A stretch of DNA of 64,000 bases, from the NCBI RefSeq assembly GCF_015674855.1, contig NZ_JADMLG010000010.1, positions 186,001-250,000 of the forward strand. Direction: 5' to 3'. This document shows, one piece after another, positions 42,901 to 50,905 of the stretch. This DNA is from Nocardia bovistercoris (GTDB lineage: Bacteria; Actinomycetota; Actinomycetes; Mycobacteriales; Mycobacteriaceae). The notes under the pieces were generated by a model. The model was given only the letters and a program-made list of their open reading frames with translations, had not been told where the DNA came from and did no database searches. A program made the position numbers and the translations under genes. The stretch's first letter is position 1; each line of letters opens with the position of its first letter.

Positions 42901-44518
42901 CCTCGAGCGCCTGGGACACCACGAATTTCGTCAGCACCTCGGGGGTGTAGTACGAGGCCGACTGCTGGCGTTCACGGCCCGCGAGCCGGAAGACGAAGGT
43001 GCCCTTCGTATGCAGCACCGCCTTCTGTTCCCCGGTGTCCGGGTCCTCGCCGCGCACGAAGTCGGCTTCCGACAGGTGGTCGGCGCTGCCCGCGGGCACC
43101 ACCCACGAACCCTTCTCCGGATTGCCGTCCTTGGCGACCTCGTACAGATCCTGCTCGGCGAAGAATCCGGTGTAGGACATCAGGCCCTCGTACACCGCGC
43201 CCAACTGGTTGATGCCGAGTTCGGCGTAGCTGATGAATCCGCGGTCGGCGCCCTTGCGGCCCTTGCTCTCCTTGGTGAGCAGCAGATGTTCGAGCACCCG
43301 TTGGGTCTTCTCGTTGCCGAGTCCGACCTCGTCGATGAGCGCGGTCGCCTTCGGCGAGAACAGATCGGCTCTCAGCGAGTTGAATTCCAGCCCCGGCGCC
43401 GGATCGTCGGCGAGTCCGTCGGTTCCGGTGGGCGTATGTCCCTTGTCGACCAGCCGGAACAGGGTGGCCAGCGATTCGTAGAGGTGGGTGCCGTGCCTGG
43501 CGCGCTCGGACCCCAATTCGGTGAGCGTCAGCTCGCGCAGCCGGTCCAGGCCGTAGCCTTCGTCGTATTCCGGTGCGCCGGTTGGCAACACCTGCATTTC
43601 CGGGGACGCCTCGGCATAGAGCAGGAACAGGATCCGATACAGGAACCGCAGCGCGTGCTTGGCCAGTTCGTTGCCGTCGACGCCCGCCATGGACATGCCG
43701 CGCGCGGCGCGGCGCCGCACCACCTCGTTGGCGATGATCTCGATCGAGAGCCGGATCCCTTCCCGCAGGTCCTTCGACACACCGACGGTGTGTTTGACCG
43801 ATTCCTCGAGCACATCGGCCCACCAGATGCCGCCGTCGGCGTCCTCGCGCACGGCTTGGTGGCCGAGAATAGCCGCCGCGCGGTCGATCTCGCCGCCGCG
43901 CGCCTCGTGCCGCCGCTCGGCGACCACGAGCAGATCCACGGCGAGGTACCGTCCCTCGGCCCAGCGTTCGGCCTCGGTGAGCAGCATCCACTGACCGGCC
44001 TGCACCAGGACGAACGCGGGCGGGGTCTCGCAGCGGAAGGCGGCCGATACCGCTTTCGTCACCGACTCGAGCGGCGTGCCGTCCTCGGCGGCCGCGGTGA
44101 GCAGCCTGCCTTCCTCGGGTGAGAGCAGACCTTCGAGCGAGGCGACAGGATGGGCCTGCAACACCAACACCCGGTCGAATCCGGCCAGGGCCGCATCCGG
44201 AATCTCGAGATCGCCACCGGCTCGCTCGCCGCGAAAGGCCGACAGCTCGCCGTGGTATCCGAGGGCGGCGCGAACCTGCCCGTGCGCCTTGGGGACGGTT
44301 TCCGGACTCTCCGCCAGCGCGGCCAAACTCACCTGCAGATCACCGGCGGCCGACAGCAGCGCCGAGCGCACGGTGGCCCGGCCTTCCTTGGCCTCGGCGT
44401 CCCACATCTTGCGCAATGCCAGAACTCTGCCGTGAAAGGACTCCTTCACCGAGTCGGTGGTGAAGTAGTGCTCGCTGATCCAGTCCTCGCCGACGACGAT
44501 GGAATCGAAAGAAGCCAT
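39938..44518 (-). CDS. Large class 1 N6-adenine DNA methyltransferase (DrmMI/PglX/type IIG-like)
   Basis: A 1526-residue protein. The SAM-binding motif I appears as EPALGSGAF near residue 560 (Leu in place of the usual Cys), followed by YGVDLNATAVELAEISLWL. The catalytic NPPW is near residue 922 in QVGNPPWVRPDW. About 360 residues separate motifs I and IV, as in Eco57I-type and PglX enzymes with internal insertions. The first 500 residues are helical with no nuclease motif recognised. The last roughly 500 residues should be the target-recognition domain, and their DNA is visibly less GC-rich than the surroundings. The gene starts three bases after the SNF2 gene. In DISARM class 1 the equivalent DrmMI modifies host DNA; the same role is likely here. 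Confidence 0.88.
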   Translation of the reverse strand: MASFDSIVVGEDWISEHYFTTDSVKESFHGRVLALRKMWDAEAKEGRATVRSALLSAAGDLQVSLAALAESPETVPKAHGQVRAALGYHGELSAFRGERAGGDLEIPDAALAGFDRVLVLQAHPVASLEGLLSPEEGRLLTAAAEDGTPLESVTKAVSAAFRCETPPAFVLVQAGQWMLLTEAERWAEGRYLAVDLLVVAERRHEARGGEIDRAAAILGHQAVREDADGGIWWADVLEESVKHTVGVSKDLREGIRLSIEIIANEVVRRRAARGMSMAGVDGNELAKHALRFLYRILFLLYAEASPEMQVLPTGAPEYDEGYGLDRLRELTLTELGSERARHGTHLYESLATLFRLVDKGHTPTGTDGLADDPAPGLEFNSLRADLFSPKATALIDEVGLGNEKTQRVLEHLLLTKESKGRKGADRGFISYAELGINQLGAVYEGLMSYTGFFAEQDLYEVAKDGNPEKGSWVVPAGSADHLSEADFVRGEDPDTGEQKAVLHTKGTFVFRLAGRERQQSASYYTPEVLTKFVVSQALEELLDQDGVRTTPEQILGFTICEPALGSGAFAVEAVRQLAAAYLTRKQEDLDQRIEADRYPVELQKVKAHIALHQVYGVDLNATAVELAEISLWLDTMVAGLQAPWFGLHLRRGNSLIGARRAVYQPNQLARKVWLKAVPADVPLGTEIGAGIHHFLLPSEGWGAVVDTAEAKTYAPDARETLRLWRNEIRKSPNKAIVKRLAALAQRVETLWEFTSRRLEIAESEIRRDIHLWGSEPVDVSSAVTREDIEKVLHDPNGAYQRLRCAMDAWCALWSWPLTTDIAPPDWDQWVGGLEAVLGVAPRETAAERRGQLSFGRDASWQELNTAEENDLLLAAAQRADRAVAQFPWLTVAHEIARDAGFFHWELDFAQVFARGGFDLQVGNPPWVRPDWDEASVLAEFDPWWQLAHKPSEAAKRAKSAELLGDPKVLAVYLDERAAQAGQKSHLGSGVDRPVLNGLQPDLYRCFMERTWRSRASDGIVSLIHPESHFSELRANVLRRSTYRRLRRHWGFKNNAYIFREISDKRDFGVHIYGEESSDIQFLHAGWIYHPDVAVRSLRHDGTGPPPGVRDRYDKWDVNPHSDRIIRVDSGVLANWGALIDDPGTPPAEARMLYPVNRVNATTLNKLASASRLGDIGFEWTSGWHESADRKLGYFESRSATPEHWKEVILQGPHLTVACPIYQEGNPTMRNGADYSLVDLEAMPEDFIPRTNYQIARPLSEYIAAYPKWDDEPSSSYFRLAWRAMCDPATVRTLHAALLPPGPAHAGGIFSLTTKSSTDLVVSVAFATSLVADYLIKVMGVVNIKTSAIGRIPHIRNHVLEQNLLLRTLRLNCVVRQYETLWNSLFDERWRQDSWTPTIPRPHSAESIGVIGADWCPSTPLRSAADRRQALVELDAIVAIMLGITADELEALYRAQFPVLQKYEREALYDASGRQVPGRLATLYRMDGRLSPTELAVDGITYELPFTGVDRARDMRLAHEHFSRLKS

Positions 44519-44521
44519 GGG

Positions 44522-47395
44522 TCACTGATCCTTCTCGGGCACGATCACCAGCAGTGGGCGCACCAATTGCTGGGTGGGGGCGAGGGATTCGGCCAGGCGC
44601 TGCTCCTCGGCGATGCGCCGCGACCACCTGTCCACGGTGCTCTTGCGCGCACCGAACATCTCCAGTTGTTCGGCGCCGCTGTGCCAGCGGTCGGCACGGG
44701 CACGCCACCGCGCCAGGCGTGCACGTGCGGATTGTTCCTGCTCGGTCAGCACCAACGCCATCGAAACACGCGCCGACTCGACGGCGGCCGGAATCAGCGG
44801 ACGCAACCGCTCGGGGTCGGCGATCGGTCCGGGATTGGGTGTGCCCGGCTGTAAACCGGTGTCGCTCAATAGGAAATCGAGGTCGGGACGAGCCTCGACG
44901 AGGCCGAACGACGGCCGGTCCGCGTCCGGGAATTCGACCGTCGCGAACACCCGCGAGACCAGCTGGCCGCGCTGATTCATCAACGTGCCCATCAACAACA
45001 CCGTCGTGGCGTCGAGGTTTCCGCGGATCGCGAAGATCTGATTGCGGCCGAGGGCGCTGAGCGCGCGATCACCGGCCCACTCCAGCACCGGATGCAGCGG
45101 GCCGAGGAAATGCGCTTCGGGCCACGTCGTCTCATCGATGCCGCGCCCGCGTCGGGCCGCCCGCAACTGGGATTTGCCGACCTGCGCGGAGGTAGCCAGT
45201 TTCAGCCGTTCCAGCACGCGGCCCTGCCGCACGTAGTTCTGCGGCAGCAGGCCGAGCCGCTTGCGTAGGTCGGTCGGCGGAACGAGTTCGGCTACACCGT
45301 ATTCGGCGTGGTGGACCCACCCGACCCCGCCCGCCGACGGTGCGGCGTCAGGAACCGGGAACCCGGCGCGCAAGGCCTCCTCCAGGAATTCGACGTCGGT
45401 GCCGTACAGACTCTGGCGGGGCGCCTCGGGCAGTGTCGGCTCGGCGTCGGCATCGAGGGACAGCTGCGTGAAGTAGGCGTCGAAATCGTCGGCCTCGAGC
45501 ACGTCCTGGATTTCGCGGACCTGCGCTTGCTCGGTCGACCTGCCCGCCAGCACGTCGCGAATGGCGGCTTCTTCCTCGCTGACACTGTGCTTGCCCATGA
45601 GCGAGGCCACGTCCCCGAGGGTGGTGTGCGCCTGATTCTCGCGTTCCAGCAGGCGCGAGAGCACCCTGAGGTCACCGGAGAATTCCGGATCGGACGGTTC
45701 GAGGATCAGCGAGGAGATCACCGGCGGATGCTGCTGGCCATAGCGGTCGACGCGGCCGTTGCGCTGTTCGATCCTGATCAGTGACCAGGGAATGTCGTAG
45801 TGGATCAGGTGATGGCACTGCGCGTGCAGGTTCACCCCTTCCGAGGCCACATCGCCGGTGACGAGCACCCGGATCGGGGAGGTCTCCAATTTGAAACTGT
45901 CGACGATGGCCTGCTGGTCGATATCGGACAGTCCGCCGTGCAGCATCACGACATTGTCGGCGCCCACACCGAGTTCGGCGGGCAGCACGCGGGTGAGCCA
46001 GGACAGGGTGGCGATGCGCTCGGCGAAGACCACCGCGCGCATCGGCGACTTCGGTCCGACGCCGATCTCACGCAGCCGGTCGACCAGCGCCGCCTGTTTG
46101 CCCGCCGAGTCCCCGAGTGCTTTGTCGTTCAATTCGGCCAGCCGATTCAGCGCCGCGAGTTCGGCGCGGGTCTCGGGGCCGCCGGGTTCGCCGAGTCTGC
46201 GACGGCGTTGCTCGATGGATTCGGCCAGTGCGGCGGGGGAGGACAGGAACGCCTTGGCCAACGTCCACGGAAACAGCGCTTTCGCCTCGCCGGAATACGG
46301 CGACGATCCGTGCTCGGGATGCAGCCACACCCGCGACAGTTCCCGCGCCACCGCGTCCTCGGCCTCCGACGGCCGCACCAGCCGGTGCTCGGGCTCGGCC
46401 CGCTCGGCCCAATCCGCGCCGACTTCGGCGGCGACCTCGGGATGGTGGCGGTGCCGACGGATGACCAGGGCCGACACGTCATCCTTGGCGAACGAGCCGT
46501 CCGCCGCCACGGCGGTAGGGTCGAGCAGCCGCAGCAATTCCGCGAACGATTCCTCCTTACCGTTGTGCGGGGTGGCCGACGCCAGGATCAACGCCTCGGT
46601 GTTCGGCGCGAGCAGGCGGGCCAGTTCGTTGTTCCGGGTGCCGACGTTGGTGAGGTTGTGGGATTCGTCGATCACCACCGCATCCCAGTGCTGACGCGCG
46701 AGATGTGCTTTGTAGCGGGGACTTTTGAGCGTGTCGATGGAGATGATGGCGCGCTTGTAGTAGGTGAACGGATTGCGGGTCGCGGGCAGTTTCTGGCGGA
46801 CCTTCTGGATACCCGCCGAATCCAGCCGCACGAACGGCAGCGCGAAACGGCACCAGAGCTCGTGCTGCATCTGCTCGAGCACATGGCGCGGCGTGACGAC
46901 GAGAATCCGGTCGCCGCGCCCGCGCCGCACGAGTTCGGCCAGGATCATGCCGATTTCCAGGGTCTTACCCAATCCGACCGCGTCCGCGAGCAGGATGCGC
47001 GGGCGGATCAGCGACGGGTCGAGCGCCTTGGCCACCGCCGCCCGCTGATACTCCAGAGAATCGGCGAGCATGTGGGTGGAGACGGTGAGCGTCTGGTCGC
47101 CGTAGGGGAACGGCGTCTTGCGCAGCAGTGCTTCCAGCCAGAGCCGCGCGTCGCGGTAGCCGGACGACCCGTCGGCGACGACCTGCGCCCGAGCCGGGTC
47201 GAGCACCTGGATATCGTCCAGGCTCGAGTAGAACGTTGCGGTCGTGTCGGCCACCAGCTCCGAGAGCCCACGGACCCGGACCACCGCACCGTCCGAGCCC
47301 GTCGCGCATCCGGTGACCAGCCACTCCTCGTCACGGACGACGACGATCGAGCCGGGTGCTATATCGAGTCGGTCGGACGGTTCGGCAACGGTCAT
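44522..47395 (-). CDS. SNF2-family helicase (DrmD-like)
   Basis: A 957-residue SNF2/RapA-type ATPase. Motif I is DAVGLGKTLEIG, motif II is VIDESHN and motif III is ASATPHNG. Motifs V-VI read GDVASEGVNL and QRNGRVDRYGQ. The ATG at 47395 follows GGGAG at seven bases; a longer open frame upstream lacks a ribosome binding site. It lies directly before the large adenine methylase with a three-base gap, the order seen for drmD-drmMI in class 1 DISARM. SNF2 ATPases translocate on duplex DNA and may scan for or remodel at unmodified sites. It is the second gene of the minus-strand train. Confidence 0.9.
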   Translation of the reverse strand: MTVAEPSDRLDIAPGSIVVVRDEEWLVTGCATGSDGAVVRVRGLSELVADTTATFYSSLDDIQVLDPARAQVVADGSSGYRDARLWLEALLRKTPFPYGDQTLTVSTHMLADSLEYQRAAVAKALDPSLIRPRILLADAVGLGKTLEIGMILAELVRRGRGDRILVVTPRHVLEQMQHELWCRFALPFVRLDSAGIQKVRQKLPATRNPFTYYKRAIISIDTLKSPRYKAHLARQHWDAVVIDESHNLTNVGTRNNELARLLAPNTEALILASATPHNGKEESFAELLRLLDPTAVAADGSFAKDDVSALVIRRHRHHPEVAAEVGADWAERAEPEHRLVRPSEAEDAVARELSRVWLHPEHGSSPYSGEAKALFPWTLAKAFLSSPAALAESIEQRRRRLGEPGGPETRAELAALNRLAELNDKALGDSAGKQAALVDRLREIGVGPKSPMRAVVFAERIATLSWLTRVLPAELGVGADNVVMLHGGLSDIDQQAIVDSFKLETSPIRVLVTGDVASEGVNLHAQCHHLIHYDIPWSLIRIEQRNGRVDRYGQQHPPVISSLILEPSDPEFSGDLRVLSRLLERENQAHTTLGDVASLMGKHSVSEEEAAIRDVLAGRSTEQAQVREIQDVLEADDFDAYFTQLSLDADAEPTLPEAPRQSLYGTDVEFLEEALRAGFPVPDAAPSAGGVGWVHHAEYGVAELVPPTDLRKRLGLLPQNYVRQGRVLERLKLATSAQVGKSQLRAARRGRGIDETTWPEAHFLGPLHPVLEWAGDRALSALGRNQIFAIRGNLDATTVLLMGTLMNQRGQLVSRVFATVEFPDADRPSFGLVEARPDLDFLLSDTGLQPGTPNPGPIADPERLRPLIPAAVESARVSMALVLTEQEQSARARLARWRARADRWHSGAEQLEMFGARKSTVDRWSRRIAEEQRLAESLAPTQQLVRPLLVIVPEKDQ

Positions 47396-47499
47396 CAACA
47401 AGCTCCCAAGGTCGTCGGCGGGCAGCAACAACTTAGTATCGACAGTGTCCCCGCTGCCATTTCCGTAAGGTTCGCCTTGCGCCTGCGCGCGCGAGCCGG

Positions 47500-48747
47500 T
47501 CAGTGCGAGCCGTCGGTGGGCAGACCGAGTTGCTCTTTCACCCGCGCCGCCGCCTCGCGGACCGGTCCGCGCTGGGTGGCGACCTTCCCGTCCGCGGTGA
47601 TGATCGTGCCCTTCCAGATCGTCGCGCCGCGCCGCCAATCGATCTCCTCGGCCAGCCGCTTGTACTGCTGATCCCGCCAGGCGGCGTCGGGGCTCTTGCG
47701 GATCTCGTAGGCCACCCGGCCGATGACGACCAGGCCGCTGGCCGTCATGTTCACATAGCGCTGCCGGAAGTCGGCGACCTGGTTGGCGGGCCCGCCACTG
47801 ACCGGAAGATCGCAGATCTCGCGCCACGGCGTCATGCCGTCGGACAGGATCTGCACCAATGCGACCGCGTCGTCGACGAATTCGTCGCGCACGGCCTTGT
47901 CGCCGACCAGTTTCGCGCTCTGGCGGGCCACCGAGTCCTCGGCGAGAGCGTAGTCGGCGAACAGCAGTTCCTTCACGAACTGGCGCACCTGATTGAGCAG
48001 GAACACCGCTTGCGACGCCTTCGGCAGGGTCTTGGCGGTGGCATCTACCCGACCGCGGAAGAACCGGGTGCGGTCGACGAGATCGGCGAGCACCCCGTTG
48101 ACGGGTTCGCGGGTGTTGTAGACCGCGAGCAGACTCGCCGGGATCTGCTTGGTCTGTGCCGCGTCGGCGAAATCCTGGTGGATGCGCTTGAGTTCGGCCT
48201 CGACGACGATGAGGACCGCGAGACTGTCGTCTTCGAAACCGCTGCCGAGATCCACCAGCGCAGGTACGGCGGACCGCCCGGCGCCGTGGCCCTTGATCGC
48301 GCTGATGCGGTGCTGACCGTCGGTCACGTAGAACCGAACGCTGTCACCGATCACCATGAAGCCGAGCCGATTCTTGAAGTTGCCCCGTGGGACGTGCAGC
48401 GCGGGCAACTCCCGCGCGTTGAGGGTGACCGGCGGCAGGATGTAGTCCTCTCGGTTCTCCCGGACGTAGCTGTTGATGTTGCGCACGTGATCGGCCATGA
48501 GCGGGCGATTGGTGGTGTTCGCCGGGTCGCCGCCCTTGTCCACCGAGTCCGATACCACCTGGTTGGCGAGGAACGAGTACGGGAAGGAGGTCGAGATCAT
48601 GGTCCGCGTGCCCTGTTTGAAGACGGTGCACGGGAACACACGCGCTCCCGCGGCCGCGGCGTCGGCGGAGGCCGCGAGCAGTGCCTTGTCGAGGCCGTCG
48701 TGTTCGGTGAGGCCCATGGTGGTGAGGTCTGTTGCGGTGTGGGACAT
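47500..48747 (-). CDS. DGQHR-domain protein (DndB-like)
   Basis: A 415-residue protein with the diagnostic VTDGQHRISAIKGHG at about residues 141-155. The N-terminal half is alpha/beta, including a segment ILPPVTLNARELPAL. Such proteins include DndB, the regulator of phosphorothioation clusters, and related nucleotide-linked sensor modules. No dndC, dndD, dndE or ssp genes are present, so it is not part of a standard phosphorothioation system. The ATG follows GAGGA at six bases. It heads the gene train that continues through SNF2, methylase, DUF1998 helicase and two UvrD genes, and is divergent from an HTH-methylase. A sensing or regulatory role for the island is the best guess. Confidence 0.82.
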   Translation of the reverse strand: MSHTATDLTTMGLTEHDGLDKALLAASADAAAAGARVFPCTVFKQGTRTMISTSFPYSFLANQVVSDSVDKGGDPANTTNRPLMADHVRNINSYVRENREDYILPPVTLNARELPALHVPRGNFKNRLGFMVIGDSVRFYVTDGQHRISAIKGHGAGRSAVPALVDLGSGFEDDSLAVLIVVEAELKRIHQDFADAAQTKQIPASLLAVYNTREPVNGVLADLVDRTRFFRGRVDATAKTLPKASQAVFLLNQVRQFVKELLFADYALAEDSVARQSAKLVGDKAVRDEFVDDAVALVQILSDGMTPWREICDLPVSGGPANQVADFRQRYVNMTASGLVVIGRVAYEIRKSPDAAWRDQQYKRLAEEIDWRRGATIWKGTIITADGKVATQRGPVREAAARVKEQLGLPTDGSH

Positions 48748-48843
48748 GAGGATTCCTCGGTCGGTGCTGATATCGGGGGAGAGGGGACCGCGCGGCCGTG
48801 GGTGTGCGGAGCGACGTCCAGGTGGCCGGGTGTGTTGATGTCA

Positions 48844-48873
48844 AAGCTATCGGTTTGATGAAAGCATTGTCAA
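48844..48873 (-). promoter_or_regulatory. Promoter of the DGQHR-led gene train
   Basis: On the minus strand a perfect TTGACA (48868-48873) and TAGCTT (48844-48849) are separated by 18 bases, in a conspicuously AT-rich stretch about 100 bases before the DGQHR start codon. It overlaps the divergent promoter of the methylase gene. Confidence 0.65.
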
Positions 48874-48881
48874 TCTATATT
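48854..48881 (+). promoter_or_regulatory. Promoter of the HTH-methylase operon
   Basis: TTGATG (48854-48859) and TATATT (48876-48881) are separated by 16 bases on the plus strand, about 40 bases before the ATG at 48923. The -35 and spacer interlock with the minus-strand promoter, so only one polymerase could easily occupy the region. The HTH of the methylase is a candidate regulator. Confidence 0.6.
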
Positions 48882-48922
48882 TCGTGATTGCTTTTTGCCA
48901 ACTGCCGGAGCAGTGTTGACGC

Positions 48923-50905
48923 ATGCAGACGAGCGGTGACCCCGCGCCGACGGTTCCCACGGTCAGCGCCTCGGAGATCTCACGGTTGGCCGGAGTCACC
49001 CGCGCGACGGTCAGCAACTGGCGGCGCCGCCACGACGACTTCCCGGCCGCCGTCGGTGGCAGCGAGAACCGGCCGGTATTCGATCTGAACGAAGTGCGCG
49101 AATGGCTGATCGGGCACGGTCTCGATCCGGCCCGTTCCCCGGCAGCCGAGCTGCGCGCCGTGCTGCGATCCCGGCTCACCCCCGCCGATGTCGCCCGTTT
49201 GCTGGACGAACTCGAGCGCGCCGACGGCCGCTGGACGATCGGCGATCACCGAGATTCCGACGAACCTGTCGATGAGGTGCTGCGGGCACTCGATCGGTGC
49301 ACAGCGGCCGAAGGCATGCGGGTCGCCATCGACATCCTCGCCGAGCGCGGACTCGAGGAAATAGCGGCGACCGGGGTATATCCCACACCCGAGCCGGTGG
49401 CGACATTGATGGCCGCGGTCGTCGCGGCGGCCGCACCACCGATCGACGTGCTCGATCCGGCGTGCGGCGGCGGCAGTCTGCTGTGCGCGGCACGCGCGGC
49501 GGGCGCGCGCGAACTCTACGGCCAGGACGTGCTCGCGGTCCAGGTCGCGCGTGCGCGCCTGGTCGTAACCGCCGAAACCGGCGTCACCCCACACCTCGGC
49601 GTTGGTGACAGTCTGAGCGCCGACGCCTTCGCCGGGCTCGAAGCGGCCGCGGTCCTGTGCAATCCCCCGTACGGACAACGGGATTGGGGCTCGGCCGAAC
49701 TGGCCTTCGACCCTAGATGGGAGTACGGATTGCCGCCGCGCGGGGAATCCGAACTCGCGTGGGTTCAGCACGCGTTGGCGCATCTGCGACCGGGAGGCAC
49801 CGCCGCGGTTCTTCTGCCGCCCGCCGTCGCCGCACGCAACGCCGGGCGCAAGATCCGCGCCAACCTGGTCAGGGCAGGCACCCTGCGTGCCGTGATCGGG
49901 CTCCCCCCCGGCGTTGCCCAACCCTGGCACATCGGTCTGCACATCTGGGTGCTGCGCAAGTCCGACAGCGGACCGGTGGGCGATCACCTGCTGTTCGTCG
50001 ACACCGACACCGAACAACCCGACACCGACTGGGCGGCGCTGAGCGACCGTGTCGCCGAAGCCTGGCGCACATTCCTCGGCGCGACGCCGCGCCGCGCCGC
50101 CGACGCCGGTCTGGCGGCCGTCGCCCGGCTCATCGATGTACTCGACGACACGGTCGATCTCACGCCCGCCCGATACGTGCGCACCGACCTCGAGCCCCGC
50201 GCGGTATCGGACCGGACCGCGGCCGCCGTCACGACACTGGGCGAGTCGACCACCCGGCTCGCCGCGCAAGTGGCGGCGCTGACCGGCTGGCGGGAGTCAC
50301 CCGAGCGCTCGTGGCGTTCGGTCACCGTCGCCGAACTCGCCGATCGCGGCAGACTCGACTGGATCAGGGCCGTCCACGGCGGACCGGTCGACGCCGAGAG
50401 CGCCGCGCGACCGGTGCTCACCGCACCCGATGTCGCCTCGGGCGCACCGCCTTCCGCGACCACGGCGACCGTGGCTCCCGCCGAAGCGACCGTGCTCGCC
50501 GCGGGCGACATCCTGGTCCCCGCGGTCCGCAGCGACCGCGGTGGTGGACGCGCTGCCCGCGTGGCCGGACCGCAGGACGCGGGGGCGGTCCGAGGACCGC
50601 ACATCCATCTGCTGCGAGCCGACCCAGCGTCGCTTGACCCCTGGTTCGTCGCGGGCTTCCTCGGTGGCGGCGAGAATCAGCCCATGACCCGAACCGCCAC
50701 GATCCGCTTCGATCCGAGCCGCCTGCGGATCCCGATCCTGCCACTGGCAGAACAACACCGATACGGCGCGCTGTTCCGCGAGCTGTTCCTGACGCGCGTC
50801 GCCGCACGAGAGGCGGCCGACGCCGCGGAACGCGCCGCCGAACAGCTCACGGCCGGACTCACAGCGGGCGCGCTGGAACCCGACGACACCGGCGACCGCC
50901 GATGA
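48923..50905 (+). CDS. HTH-N6-adenine methylase-specificity fusion (type I M.S-like)
   Basis: A 660-residue protein. Residues of about 16-60 form a helix-turn-helix (ASEISRLAGVTRATVSNWRRR followed by DLNEVREWL), resembling MerR/excisionase-type DNA readers. The HsdM-like methylase has motif I LDPACGGGS at about residue 177 and NPPYG near 246. The C-terminal part from about residue 450 looks like a type I specificity half-domain, including LRIPILPLAEQHRYGALF and a helical tail. It would methylate adenine at a sequence read by its own and its partner's recognition domains. It starts in the divergent promoter region. The next gene overlaps its stop (ATGA). No HsdR is adjacent. Confidence 0.87.
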   Translation: MQTSGDPAPTVPTVSASEISRLAGVTRATVSNWRRRHDDFPAAVGGSENRPVFDLNEVREWLIGHGLDPARSPAAELRAVLRSRLTPADVARLLDELERADGRWTIGDHRDSDEPVDEVLRALDRCTAAEGMRVAIDILAERGLEEIAATGVYPTPEPVATLMAAVVAAAAPPIDVLDPACGGGSLLCAARAAGARELYGQDVLAVQVARARLVVTAETGVTPHLGVGDSLSADAFAGLEAAAVLCNPPYGQRDWGSAELAFDPRWEYGLPPRGESELAWVQHALAHLRPGGTAAVLLPPAVAARNAGRKIRANLVRAGTLRAVIGLPPGVAQPWHIGLHIWVLRKSDSGPVGDHLLFVDTDTEQPDTDWAALSDRVAEAWRTFLGATPRRAADAGLAAVARLIDVLDDTVDLTPARYVRTDLEPRAVSDRTAAAVTTLGESTTRLAAQVAALTGWRESPERSWRSVTVAELADRGRLDWIRAVHGGPVDAESAARPVLTAPDVASGAPPSATTATVAPAEATVLAAGDILVPAVRSDRGGGRAARVAGPQDAGAVRGPHIHLLRADPASLDPWFVAGFLGGGENQPMTRTATIRFDPSRLRIPILPLAEQHRYGALFRELFLTRVAAREAADAAERAAEQLTAGLTAGALEPDDTGDRR

